A stretch of DNA of 64,000 nucleotides, taken from the NCBI RefSeq assembly GCF_000280925.3, contig NZ_CP012109.1, forward strand, positions 4,980,501-5,044,500. The letters are read 5' to 3'. Position numbers and translations under genes: made by a program. Below, one piece after another: positions 44,009 to 53,300 of this stretch (positions within the stretch are counted from its first letter, which is position 1; every line of letters starts with the position of its first letter). The stretch is from Myxococcus hansupus (GTDB lineage Bacteria; Myxococcota; Myxococcia; Myxococcales; Myxococcaceae). A model generated the notes under the pieces. That model saw nothing but the letters and a program-made list of their open reading frames with translations, had not been told where the DNA came from and searched no databases.

Positions 44009-46588
44009 TCATGAACGGCGGCCGCCCGTTGGCGGCTTGCCAGGAAGTGGCTCCGACACCTCGGTCGACGACCCTGCCTCCGTGTGTTGCGGACGTGAGA
44101 CTCGGGCCGAAGACGCTGGCACCTCGAAGTAGCGGTGGTTCTCGCTGTCGTCCGAGGCACCTGACCGTGTGTCTTCAGGCCGTGAAGTCACGCGCTTCCG
44201 CGACGGTGGAGGCACCTCGAAGTAACGGTGGTTCTCCTCCTCGGAAGGAGCAGGTGCATCGTGGGCAGGCGACGGTGCTTCGGAGCGCCGCGGGTGTGTC
44301 TCCGCGAATCTCGGTTCGGTGGCATCCCGCTCCCGGTCCCCTGCCGCGTCATCGACCGGCTGGCTGCCAACGGCGCCTGCTGCGCGAGGCGTCGACTGAG
44401 ATGACCACGTCGCGGCCTCGGGAGTGCGTCCGGGGGCCTCTTGATAGTGCTGCTCGGATGCACCTGACGCACGCTCGGGCGTCTCGAGATAACGGAGGTC
44501 CGAAGCGCCTGGAGACGTGGCCAGATAACCCTGGTCCGAAGCGCCCGAGGCACGTGGGACATGGCCCAAGTAAGGATGGTCCTCGTACCGCTGGTCCGAA
44601 GCCCCCGATGCGCGTGGGACATGGCCCAGGTATGGCGAGCCCGCCACGCTGGAGGGATGGTCCAGGTACCGCTGGTCCGAAGCGCCCGAGGCGCCCGGAC
44701 CGTGTCCCAGTTGGGGCTGAGCCGCGCTGGCCTGGTAGCGCAAGTCGGACGCGCCCGGCATGCCTCTGACGTCCAGGTACCGGTGCGGCGCGCCCGTGCT
44801 CACGGCTTGCCCCGAGACGCTCCCCTGCGCCTGATGACGCAAGTCGGACGCGCCCGGCATGCCACGAACATCCAGGTATCCCTGCGGCGAGCGCTCGGCC
44901 GCGAATTGTCCCGTCGCGCCGTCCTGGTACCGAAGGTCCGAGGCGCCAGGAATGCCTCTCACGTCCAGATAGCGATGCGGCAACCGCACAGGGGCCCCTT
45001 CATGAGCACGAGGCACCACCGCGCCCGCCCCAGGACGCGGAGCCCCTTCCGCGTAACGCAGGTCCGAAGCCCCCGGCACGCCCCGCACGTCCAGGTAGGC
45101 GCGCGAAGCGGACGGAGGGACACCCGCCGCCGAGCGCTCAGTGCTCTCGACATAGCGTTGGTCCGAGGCTCCCGGCGCTCGGCTCAGCGTCTCCAGGTAA
45201 CGAGGAACCGGCGACGTCACGGCCCCCTGCGCCACACGCTCCGTTCGAGGCGCCGCATCCGCGAGATACCGCATGTCCGAAGCCCCGAGCGCACGCGCTT
45301 CCGCCGCCGCATAGCGCTGGTCAGAAGCCCCGTGCGCGCGTTCAGACGCGCCCACGTAGCGCTGGTCCGATGCGCCCGGTGCTCGCTCGACGCCTTCCAG
45401 ATGCGCGTCGTCCCGCGCGCCACCGCTGCGTTCGCGATGGACCTCGGGCACGTCGAACGCACCTCCGCTTCCAGGCAGATTCACCCGCCTCCAGGAGATG
45501 TATTCGCGCTCCTCGTCCGGCAACGCCCGCGCGGCGGGCACTGACGGGGGAGCCTCCACCACGGGCGGCACGCGAAGAAACCGCACCGTCAGGTCCGTGG
45601 ACACGCCCATGGGGGGCAGCGTCACGCGGTTGCTCGATGCGCCGATGCGCCGGCTCCGCCCGTCCCTCCCAATGAAATGGGCCTCCACGCGGTACGTCCC
45701 ACCCGGTGCCAGCCCCTGGACGTAGAAGCCCGGCGCCTCCAACACGAAGGCCTCTTCCCGGATGACGTGTTCACCATCGAACACACGCAGCACGGGCCGA
45801 GGAGCATCCAGGCCGTCTTCCGCCCGGAGCCGGGCGCCCAGGCTGAAGTCCCAGGACACGAAGAGCGTGTGGGGATCCCGTGGCAACAGCAACACCGTGT
45901 CGTCTTGGTAGCCCGCGGGCAGCGCCCCCAGCCCCTCGGATTCCTCTTCCACGGGGGCCTGCGCCGTCGCGGGCGCGGGCTCCACCAGGTGGTGATGACG
46001 CGCCTCGTCCTCACCGGCCACGCGCGCGACGAAGAACCCCTCCACCACGGGCTCGGCGGCGTGCTGAACCGGCTTGGGACTCGCAACCGGGGCCGCCTCT
46101 TCCTTCGGCTTCGGCTCGACCGGTCGCGTATAGGACGAGACCACGGGCGTGACGGGCTCACGCGGGCGCTCCACACGGGGCTTCGGAGGGAAGTTCACCA
46201 CCGTCGCGGGTCTGGCGGGCGGCTTGCTCCCCGGTTTCTCGGAGGCCCGCTTGGCGGCCACCCGCTTGGGCGCGGACACCCGCCCCTGCCCCGGAGCCGG
46301 CGCCTCTTTCGCCTCCACGCCAGACGCGGCCTTGGACGACCTGGCCGTCTGGGTGGCGGGGGCGGCATGAGGCGCCTTGGAATCAGGGGCCTTGGAGGCG
46401 GCCTTCGGAGCCGCGAGCTTTCCCGGCACCCGGATGCCCGCGAGCCTGGCGAGCTTCGCCAGCGCGGGGACGTAGGCCGCCAGGGCGGCGAGCAACTCCT
46501 CCTTCCGCATCCGGCTGTAACCGGTCCCCAGGTGCTTCCGGGCCAACTCCCTGAGGTAGCCGACCGTTACGCTCTTGAGGTCTTCCAT
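44009..46588 (-). CDS. DUF4912 protein with a GASDxRY-repeat C-terminal half
   Basis: A 859-residue protein. A Rho-N/SAP-like helical module opens it (LKSVTVGYLRELARKHLG, about 4-45). A Lys/Ala/Pro linker reaches about 225. The DUF4912 domain (about 228-345) has VLLLPRDPHTLFVSWDFS. From about 400 to 716 the motif GASD[QLM]RY recurs about 13 times, often preceded by YLDVRGxP, and HRYFEVP occurs twice near the end. The C-terminal half looks disordered. DUF4912 is found beside GH57 branching enzymes; its function is unknown. ATG at 46588; a TTG two codons earlier is possible. Confidence 0.8.
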   Translation of the reverse strand: MEDLKSVTVGYLRELARKHLGTGYSRMRKEELLAALAAYVPALAKLARLAGIRVPGKLAAPKAASKAPDSKAPHAAPATQTARSSKAASGVEAKEAPAPGQGRVSAPKRVAAKRASEKPGSKPPARPATVVNFPPKPRVERPREPVTPVVSSYTRPVEPKPKEEAAPVASPKPVQHAAEPVVEGFFVARVAGEDEARHHHLVEPAPATAQAPVEEESEGLGALPAGYQDDTVLLLPRDPHTLFVSWDFSLGARLRAEDGLDAPRPVLRVFDGEHVIREEAFVLEAPGFYVQGLAPGGTYRVEAHFIGRDGRSRRIGASSNRVTLPPMGVSTDLTVRFLRVPPVVEAPPSVPAARALPDEEREYISWRRVNLPGSGGAFDVPEVHRERSGGARDDAHLEGVERAPGASDQRYVGASERAHGASDQRYAAAEARALGASDMRYLADAAPRTERVAQGAVTSPVPRYLETLSRAPGASDQRYVESTERSAAGVPPSASRAYLDVRGVPGASDLRYAEGAPRPGAGAVVPRAHEGAPVRLPHRYLDVRGIPGASDLRYQDGATGQFAAERSPQGYLDVRGMPGASDLRHQAQGSVSGQAVSTGAPHRYLDVRGMPGASDLRYQASAAQPQLGHGPGASGASDQRYLDHPSSVAGSPYLGHVPRASGASDQRYEDHPYLGHVPRASGASDQGYLATSPGASDLRYLETPERASGASEQHYQEAPGRTPEAATWSSQSTPRAAGAVGSQPVDDAAGDRERDATEPRFAETHPRRSEAPSPAHDAPAPSEEENHRYFEVPPPSRKRVTSRPEDTRSGASDDSENHRYFEVPASSARVSRPQHTEAGSSTEVSEPLPGKPPTGGRRS
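44440..45390 (-). repeat. GASDxRY coding repeat array
   Basis: About 13 copies of a degenerate unit centred on G-A-S-D-[Q/L/M]-R-Y, with spacing from 13 to 35 codons. Four neighbouring copies share the longer form YLDVRG-x-PGASDLRY. The repeats are in frame with the DUF4912 gene. Confidence 0.85.
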
Positions 46589-46720
46589 GGGCAAGCAGGC
46601 CTTTAGGTCGCGGGTCGTAGAGGGTCAACGTGCCAGCATTTCATGTGTTCTTCGCCCGACCCCCCTTCTTCGACCAACACCCGATGACACTCCGGGGGCG
46701 GCTAGGTATCCTGCCCACGC

Positions 46721-49700
46721 TTGAGCGACCTGCCCAGACTGCTCCTGTGCAGTTTCGACGTCATCCCCGGTCCGTCGGGTTCGTCCCGACGTGTGACCGA
46801 ATACTTGAAGGCGTTGCCGGATCGCTTCTCCGTGGTGGTGCTGTCGGCGAAGACGCCGGACCACTCCCACATCGAGAAGTACCAGGGCGCTCGACTGCTG
46901 CGCGTCCCGGTAGGCTCGGGGGACCTGGCATCCCGCATCCAGGCCTTCGAACGGGCCGTGCGCCGGCAACTCGAGAGCGAGGACTACGCGCTCGCCCACT
47001 TCACGGACCCCTTCGGCGGATACGCCTTGTGCGAGCTGAAGGGGGACTACGGGTATCGCCTCATCTATGAGGCGCAGACATTCCCTTCGCAGGAGCTGCG
47101 CTACACCCACCCCCAGACGGAGGGGGACCGGCGCTTCCTGTCCAAGGTCCGCCGGCAGGAGCTGTTCTGCCTGATGAACGCGGACCTCGTCGTCACCGGC
47201 TCGGAGACGACGCGTGGGTACATCCAGTCGCTCGGCGCCAGCGAGGACCAGGTCCGGGTGCTCCCCGCACCGGTGGACCTCGGCCCGTATACGCCCGACG
47301 TGCTGGGCGTGCCCGACGGCAAGCCCCTGCGGATGATGTACCTGGGCAGCCAGGTGGGATGGCAGGGCCTGTCCACGCTGCTGCGCGCGGTGGCGCTGGC
47401 GGCTCGGCAGGAAGAGGTGCGCCTCACCGTGGTGGGCGCGAAGCACCCGGACTGGCAGCCGCATCTGGATGACCTGGTGAAGGAGCTGGGCCTGGGAGAC
47501 CGGGTGGAGTTCCAGCCGCCCGTGCACCATGACGACCTGGCCAAGGTGCTCGCGCTCGCGGACGTGGGCGTGCTCCCCATGGATGATGTGGAGCGCAATC
47601 GCGTGCAGGGTGGCCCGCTGGCGAAGGTGTCGGAGTACCTGGCCGCTGGCCGGCCCGTCATCGCCGCGGACCTGCCGGTGACGCGCGAGCTGGTCCCCGA
47701 AAGCGCCGCGCTGTTCTTCCCACCCGGCAACAGCCAGGCGCTGGCCGACCGCATCGTCGAGCTGGCACGCAATGTTCCACGAAGGCTGTCCCTGGGCCGC
47801 GCGGGACGGGCGCACGCGGAGGAGGCGCTCGACGCGGGACTCATCCGCGGGAAGCTGCTGGACCTGTACGACTCGCTGCTGGAGAAGCGGTCGGAGCCGG
47901 TCTCCACCACGAGCGAGGACGACCTCCCCGCGCCGACCACGGTCACGGGGACGCCCACGAACCGGCTGGCGGCGTTGCTGCCTCCCGAGCCCGCCCCCAC
48001 CGTGTCCCCTGTCGCGAAGGCGAAGGGACCGGACGCGAAGAAGGACGTGGCTCCGGCGAAGCCCTCGGTGAAGGAGGACCTGCCGCTCGTCAGGGGCGAG
48101 GTGCTCGATGAGGGGCTCGACACCCGGCTCATCAAGACGGAGTTGGAGACGAATCCCATCGAGCCTCCCGTGGTGATGGGCGCGCCCCTGCGGGAGGCGC
48201 CGGCCGCGAGCGGCTCAGGTCGGGAGAGCGAAGCGGCGGAACGGAAGGACGCTGCGGCGGAGACCGCGCAGGCGCATGAGCAGGACGCGGCCGACGACGA
48301 GGACTCCGAAGAGTCGCTTCCCATCGTCCATGCGACGGAGATCGAGCCCGACGAGGAGCCGCCGCCACCGACGCCCGTGGTGAAGGTCCCGCCCCCGCCG
48401 GGGCGAAGCGCGTCGGCGTCGAGCTCCGACACGGATGAAGTGTCATCGACGATGCCCAACAGCCGGGTGCCGCCGCTCTCGGAACGAGGCATATCGGCGA
48501 CGAGTCTCGACACGGACGAAGTGTCGGCGACGACGCCCAGCAACAGGTTCCCGCCGCTTCTGGGACGCGGCCCCTCGGCGTCGGGCGCGGATGAGGGTGG
48601 AGCATCGGCGTCGACACCTGTCGTCAAGGTGCCTCCGCCTCCGGGACGGAGCCCCTCTGCGTCCACCCCGGATGGGAATGACGCGTCTTCCGCGACGCCT
48701 GTCGTCAAGGCGCCCGCGCCGTTGGGCCGGAGTACATCGGACGCCAGCGACATGTCCTCGGCGACGCCCGTCGTCAAAGCCCCCGCGTCCCTGAATCGGA
48801 GCGCGGAGGACTCCAGTGACACGTCCTCGGCGACGCCTGTCGTCAAAGCACCTGCGTCCCTGGGTCGCGGCGCATCGGACTCCCATGACACGTCGTCCGC
48901 GACGCCTGTCGTCAAGGCGCCTGCGTCCCTGAATCGGAGCGCATCGGACGCCAACGACACGTCGTCTGCGACGCCTGTCGTCAAAGCCCCCGCATCTCTG
49001 AATCGGAGCGCGGACGACTCAAGCGACGCGTCCTCGGCGACGCCCGTCGTCAAGGCGCCTGCATCATTGGCGTCGGAGACGACTGACGCCGCGGCGGCCA
49101 CGCCGGTCGTCAAGGCCCCTTCCCCGCTCGGCCGCAGCACGTCATCGCCTGGCGACGACGACGCCCACTCTCCGTACACGCCCATCGTCAAGGCGCGCGC
49201 GGTGGACGACGAATCGCCCGAGGCGCCCACGCCGACGCCCGTCGTCCGGAATCCCGTGCACGGCGACCGCTACGAACCGCCCACGCACACGCCCGTGGCG
49301 CGGACTCCGTTCGAAACTGAACGGGACGAGCCCCCGGCCCCGACCCCCATCATCCGCGTGCCCACGGAGCTGCTGCGTGAGCTCCTCCCCACGCGCTCCT
49401 CCCACAGCCGCGGCGCCACCAGCCGCCCCGAGGAGTTCCCCACCCCCACGCCCATCGTCCCCGCCCCATCGCCGCTCGCCAGCCGGAGCATCACCTCCCG
49501 GATGGAGACGCCCGTGGGCCGCATCGCGTCGCTGCCTCACCAGCCGCGGACCACGACGGGCTCCGACCTCGAACGGCCTCCGCCCGTGCTAAAGCCCAGC
49601 CCGGGAGCCTCGGAGGCGGACCGCCTGCCGCCCATCCGGGGAGGTACGCCCACCGCGTCACCGGAGCGCCCGCCCCCGACACTCCGTCCGGGCGCCGCAT

Positions 49701-50287
49701 CCTCCGAAGCGGACCGGCCGCCAGCGCTTCCGCCTCGCGCGGCCACTCCGCCTCCGGTCCCCCGGCAGCGTCCGCCCAGGCTCCAGTCCGTGGACGGACC
49801 GCCCCGTCTCGCGCCGGTGGAGTCTCCGTCGCTGAAGATGTCCGCGCCGATCGCCGGCGGCCACCACGACGAGCCCGAGGAAATCTCCGAGGACGAAGCC
49901 GAGGCCATCGACGACGCGGACACCGACAACCCATCCCGCGCGCGGCCCCAGCCCGACGAGCCCGACGAAATCAGCAGCGACGAGGTGGAGGAAGCGGAGA
50001 TTTCCGCCACCAATGCAGCGCAGCTCATCGACGCGGACGACGCCATCGAGGAAGCCGAGGCCGAAGCGGCCCCGGACCCCGATGAGGGCCCCGCACCGGA
50101 GCCCGTGCCCTCGGCGCTGAACCCGTGGTTCGCCCAGCTCGCGCACGGGTACTGTCCCCCCGACGGAATCCGCTTCGACCGGCATACTCCGCCCACGACG
50201 TTCCCCGGCCGGGACGACACCACGAACCCCGCGCACCCGGCGCCCTCGGGCCGTCCGGAAGGTATCTCCCGCGACAAAAGCTCGTGA
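46721..50287 (+). CDS. GT-B glycosyltransferase with a ~790-residue repetitive tail
   Basis: A 1188-residue protein. The first 390 residues form a family 4-like glycosyltransferase (LLLCSFDVIPGPSGSSRR, YLGSQVGWQGLSTLL, VSEYLAAGRPVIAADLP, PGNSQALADRIV). The rest is disordered and rich in Ser, Thr, Pro and Asp. TPVVK-x-P repeats fill about 547-913, acidic stretches lie near 1050-1120, and a distinct peptide NPWFAQLAHGYCPPDG starts near 1133. There is no signal or membrane helix, so it is cytosolic. It starts at TTG (46721); no better start is seen. It is divergent from the DUF4912 gene and upstream of aglZ. The donor and acceptor are unknown. Confidence 0.8.
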   Translation: MSDLPRLLLCSFDVIPGPSGSSRRVTEYLKALPDRFSVVVLSAKTPDHSHIEKYQGARLLRVPVGSGDLASRIQAFERAVRRQLESEDYALAHFTDPFGGYALCELKGDYGYRLIYEAQTFPSQELRYTHPQTEGDRRFLSKVRRQELFCLMNADLVVTGSETTRGYIQSLGASEDQVRVLPAPVDLGPYTPDVLGVPDGKPLRMMYLGSQVGWQGLSTLLRAVALAARQEEVRLTVVGAKHPDWQPHLDDLVKELGLGDRVEFQPPVHHDDLAKVLALADVGVLPMDDVERNRVQGGPLAKVSEYLAAGRPVIAADLPVTRELVPESAALFFPPGNSQALADRIVELARNVPRRLSLGRAGRAHAEEALDAGLIRGKLLDLYDSLLEKRSEPVSTTSEDDLPAPTTVTGTPTNRLAALLPPEPAPTVSPVAKAKGPDAKKDVAPAKPSVKEDLPLVRGEVLDEGLDTRLIKTELETNPIEPPVVMGAPLREAPAASGSGRESEAAERKDAAAETAQAHEQDAADDEDSEESLPIVHATEIEPDEEPPPPTPVVKVPPPPGRSASASSSDTDEVSSTMPNSRVPPLSERGISATSLDTDEVSATTPSNRFPPLLGRGPSASGADEGGASASTPVVKVPPPPGRSPSASTPDGNDASSATPVVKAPAPLGRSTSDASDMSSATPVVKAPASLNRSAEDSSDTSSATPVVKAPASLGRGASDSHDTSSATPVVKAPASLNRSASDANDTSSATPVVKAPASLNRSADDSSDASSATPVVKAPASLASETTDAAAATPVVKAPSPLGRSTSSPGDDDAHSPYTPIVKARAVDDESPEAPTPTPVVRNPVHGDRYEPPTHTPVARTPFETERDEPPAPTPIIRVPTELLRELLPTRSSHSRGATSRPEEFPTPTPIVPAPSPLASRSITSRMETPVGRIASLPHQPRTTTGSDLERPPPVLKPSPGASEADRLPPIRGGTPTASPERPPPTLRPGAASSEADRPPALPPRAATPPPVPRQRPPRLQSVDGPPRLAPVESPSLKMSAPIAGGHHDEPEEISEDEAEAIDDADTDNPSRARPQPDEPDEISSDEVEEAEISATNAAQLIDADDAIEEAEAEAAPDPDEGPAPEPVPSALNPWFAQLAHGYCPPDGIRFDRHTPPTTFPGRDDTTNPAHPAPSGRPEGISRDKSS
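48360..49460 (+). repeat. TPVVKxP coding repeat array
   Basis: About 13 copies of T-P-V-[V/I]-[K/R]-x-P. The central five repeat with an exact 23-codon (69-bp) period, as TPVVKAPASLNRS plus an Asp/Ser/Thr segment. Flanking copies vary in length from 17 to 28 codons. Confidence 0.85.
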
Positions 50288-50315
50288 GGCAGCCAACCGA
50301 GCTGATCCTGGAAAC

Positions 50316-50345
50316 TTTCCAAGGGTCGCGCCCGCCCGATAGGAT
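50316..50345 (+). promoter_or_regulatory. aglZ promoter candidate with a palindrome over the -35
   Basis: TTTCCA (50316-50321), an 18-bp spacer and TAGGAT (50340-50345). The -35 overlaps TGGAAA-C-TTTCCA (50309-50321), an inverted repeat that could be an operator. It gives aglZ its own start in the 99-bp gap after the glycosyltransferase gene. Confidence 0.4.
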
Positions 50346-50386
50346 GTTCCGGTTTTCACAGCACTTTTTCCGGGACAAAGGGCTTC

Positions 50387-53300
50387 ATGGAGCGTCGGGT
50401 CCTCATCGTTGAGAGCGAGCATGATTTGGCGCTCAGCATGGCCTCCGTGCTCAAGGGCGCGGGTTACCAGACCACCCTGGCGGAGACGTCGGCTGACGCG
50501 CAGCGTGAGCTGGAGAAGCGGCGGCCAGATCTGGTCGTCCTCCGCGCGGAATTGAGTGATCAGTCCGGCTTCGTCCTCTGCGGCAACATCAAGAAGGGCA
50601 AGTGGGGTCAGAACCTCAAGGTGCTGCTCATTTCCTCCACCAGCGGCGTGGATGGACTGGCACAGCATCGTCAGACGCCGCAGGCGGCGGACGGCTATCT
50701 CGCCTTCCCGTTCGGCCCGGACGACCTCGCCACCTTGAGCCGCGGCATCGTTCCTCCTGGAATGGAGGACGCCGCCGGATTGGAGGATTCGACGCCGCGT
50801 GAAGCGCCGCCGCCCATGCCCTCCTCGGCCAAGGGCCCCGCGGGTGGCCCGCCGAAGCTGCCCAAGCGCGAGCGCCGCAGCGCCATGACGGAAGAGGACC
50901 GCGCGTTCCTCGACCGCGCCTTCCAGTCCATCGCGGACCGCAAGGCGGAGCTGCTCGCCGACTCCCGCCAGCTCAAGCGCCCGCCGCCGCGGCGCGAGCT
51001 GATGGGCACGCCCGAAGGCAAGATTCAAATCCTCCGCGACGAGCTGAAGACGCGCGAGGCCCAGCTCGCCCGCCTCTCCGAAATCTGGAGCGTGCGCGAG
51101 CGCGAGCTGCTCTCCGGCGAGGACCGGCTCCACGAGAAGGACGTGGAGCTCCAGGGCCTGAAGATGCAGGTGGACGACCTGCTCCGCCGCTTCAACGAGG
51201 CCCAGCAGGCCACCATCCAGAAGGAGCGCGAGCACGGCGCCACCGTCGATGACCTGCTCCTCCAGAAGTTCTCCGCGGAGAAGGACCTCATCGAGGTCGT
51301 CGCCTCCAAGGAGAAGGACATCAACCTCCTGCGCCGCGAAGTCTCTCGCGCCGAGGAGGAGCTGTCCCGCCGCGCCGGTGAGCTGGAGCACGGCCGCAAC
51401 GAGTACGACAAGCTGGAGAAGCACCTCGGCGTCGTCACGCTCGAGTTCGAGGTCAAGGAGCAGAAGCTCCAGGACACCCTCCTCGCGAACGAAGGCGAAA
51501 TCGCCCGGCTGACGAAGCGCGGCGATGACTTCGAAGCCGAGCTCAGCCGCACCGTCAGCGAGCGCGACCAGCGCTTCGCCGAGCTGGACGGTGAAATCCA
51601 GGCGCTGCAGGAGCGCCTGCAGCAGACGGAGCAGGAGCGCGACAGCACCGTGCGCGGCCTGGAGGCCCGTGCCACCCGCGCCGAGCAGCATGGCGCCCAG
51701 GCCGACGCGGAAATCCACCGGCTGAACGCCGAGCGCGACGCGCTGGACGCGAAGCTCAGCCAGCAGATCTCCGACCTGGAGACCGACCTCGCGCGGACCA
51801 CGAGCGAGCGCGACCAGCTCCGCCTGGACAAGGATGCCCAGGAGGCCGAGCTCACCCAGCGCATCGAGGACCGCGACGCGAAGCTCGCGACGCTGGACCG
51901 CGAGCTGGCGGAGACCATCGCCCGGAACGAGCACACCGAGGCGGAGCTCAACGCCAACATCCAGCAGCAACTGGAGCGCATCGGTGAACTCGAGGGCGAG
52001 GTCGAGGCCGTCAAGACGCACCTGGAGGACCGCGAGAACGAACTGACCGCGGAGCTCCAGGCGCTGGGCCAGGCCAAGGACGAGCTGGAGACGGACCTCA
52101 ACGACCGGCTCCACTCCCTCAACCAGGCGAAGGACGCGCTGGAAGCGGACCTCTCCCGCCAGTTGGAGGAGCTGCGCTCCGCCAAGGCCGAGATGGAGGC
52201 GGACCTCACCGGTCAGATTCAGGCGCTCACCTCCCAGTTGGAGGAGACGCAGCGGCAGCTCGACGATTCGCAGCGGACCGGCGAGCAGCTCTCCGCGCGC
52301 GTCGCGATGCTGGAGGACACCATCTCCCAGCGCGATGCCACCATCGAATCCCTCCAGGGGGATGTGGCCGCGCGCGACCAGCGCATCTCCGAGCTGAGCG
52401 GTGACCTGGAGGCCACCAGCCAGACGCTCGCGCAGACGCAGCAGACGCTGGGCCAGACGGAGCAGCAGCTCGCCGACACGCAGAACACCCTCGCCAGCAC
52501 CGAAGGCACACTGGCGGAGACACGCGGCGAGCTGGAGGCCACCAGCCAGACGCTCGCGCAGACGCAGCAGACCCTGGCCCAGACCGAGGGCACGCTGGCG
52601 GAGACGCGCGGCGAACTCGACGCCACCAGCCAGACGCTCGCGCAGACGCAGCAGACCCTGGCCCAGACCGAGGACACGCTGGCGCAGACGCGCGGCGAAC
52701 TGGACGCCACCAGCCAGACGCTGACGCAGACGCAGCAGACCCTGGCCCAGACCGAGGACGCGCTCGCGCAGACGCGCGGCGAGCTGGACGCCACCAGCCA
52801 GACGCTCGCGCAGACCGAGCAGCAGCTCGCCGACACGCAGAACACGCTCGCCAGCACCGAAGGCACGCTGGCGGAGACGCGCGGCGAGCTCGACGCCACC
52901 AGCCAGACGCTGGCCCAGACGCAGCAGACGCTGGCGCAGACCGAGGACACGCTCGCGCAGACGCGCGGCGAACTCGACGCCACCAGCCAGACGCTGGCGC
53001 AGACCCAGCAGACCCTGGCCCAGACCGAGGACGCGCTCGCGCAGACGCGCGGCGAACTGGACGCCACCAGCCAGACGCTCGCGCAGACCGAGCAGCAGCT
53101 CGCCGACACGCAAAACACCCTCGCCAGCACCGAGGGCACCCTGGCGGAGACGCGCGGCGAGCTGGAGGCCACCAGCCAGACGCTGGCGGACACGCAGGCC
53201 CGCCTCGCGGACACCGAGGGCGCGCTGGCGCAGACGACCCACGAGCGCGACCAGCGCATCGTGGAGCTGGCGGACCTGGGCGCGGCCAAGGACGCGCTGG

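Noticed and set aside
42127-44769. An 880-codon plus-strand frame over the GH57 gene
   Set aside because: It overlaps the GH57 catalytic motifs on the other strand and extends into the DUF4912 gene. The composition is Arg/Pro/Val-rich and meaningless.
52412-53167. Possible CRISPR array
   Set aside because: The repeats are in frame, encode heptads and have no unique spacers. They are part of aglZ.
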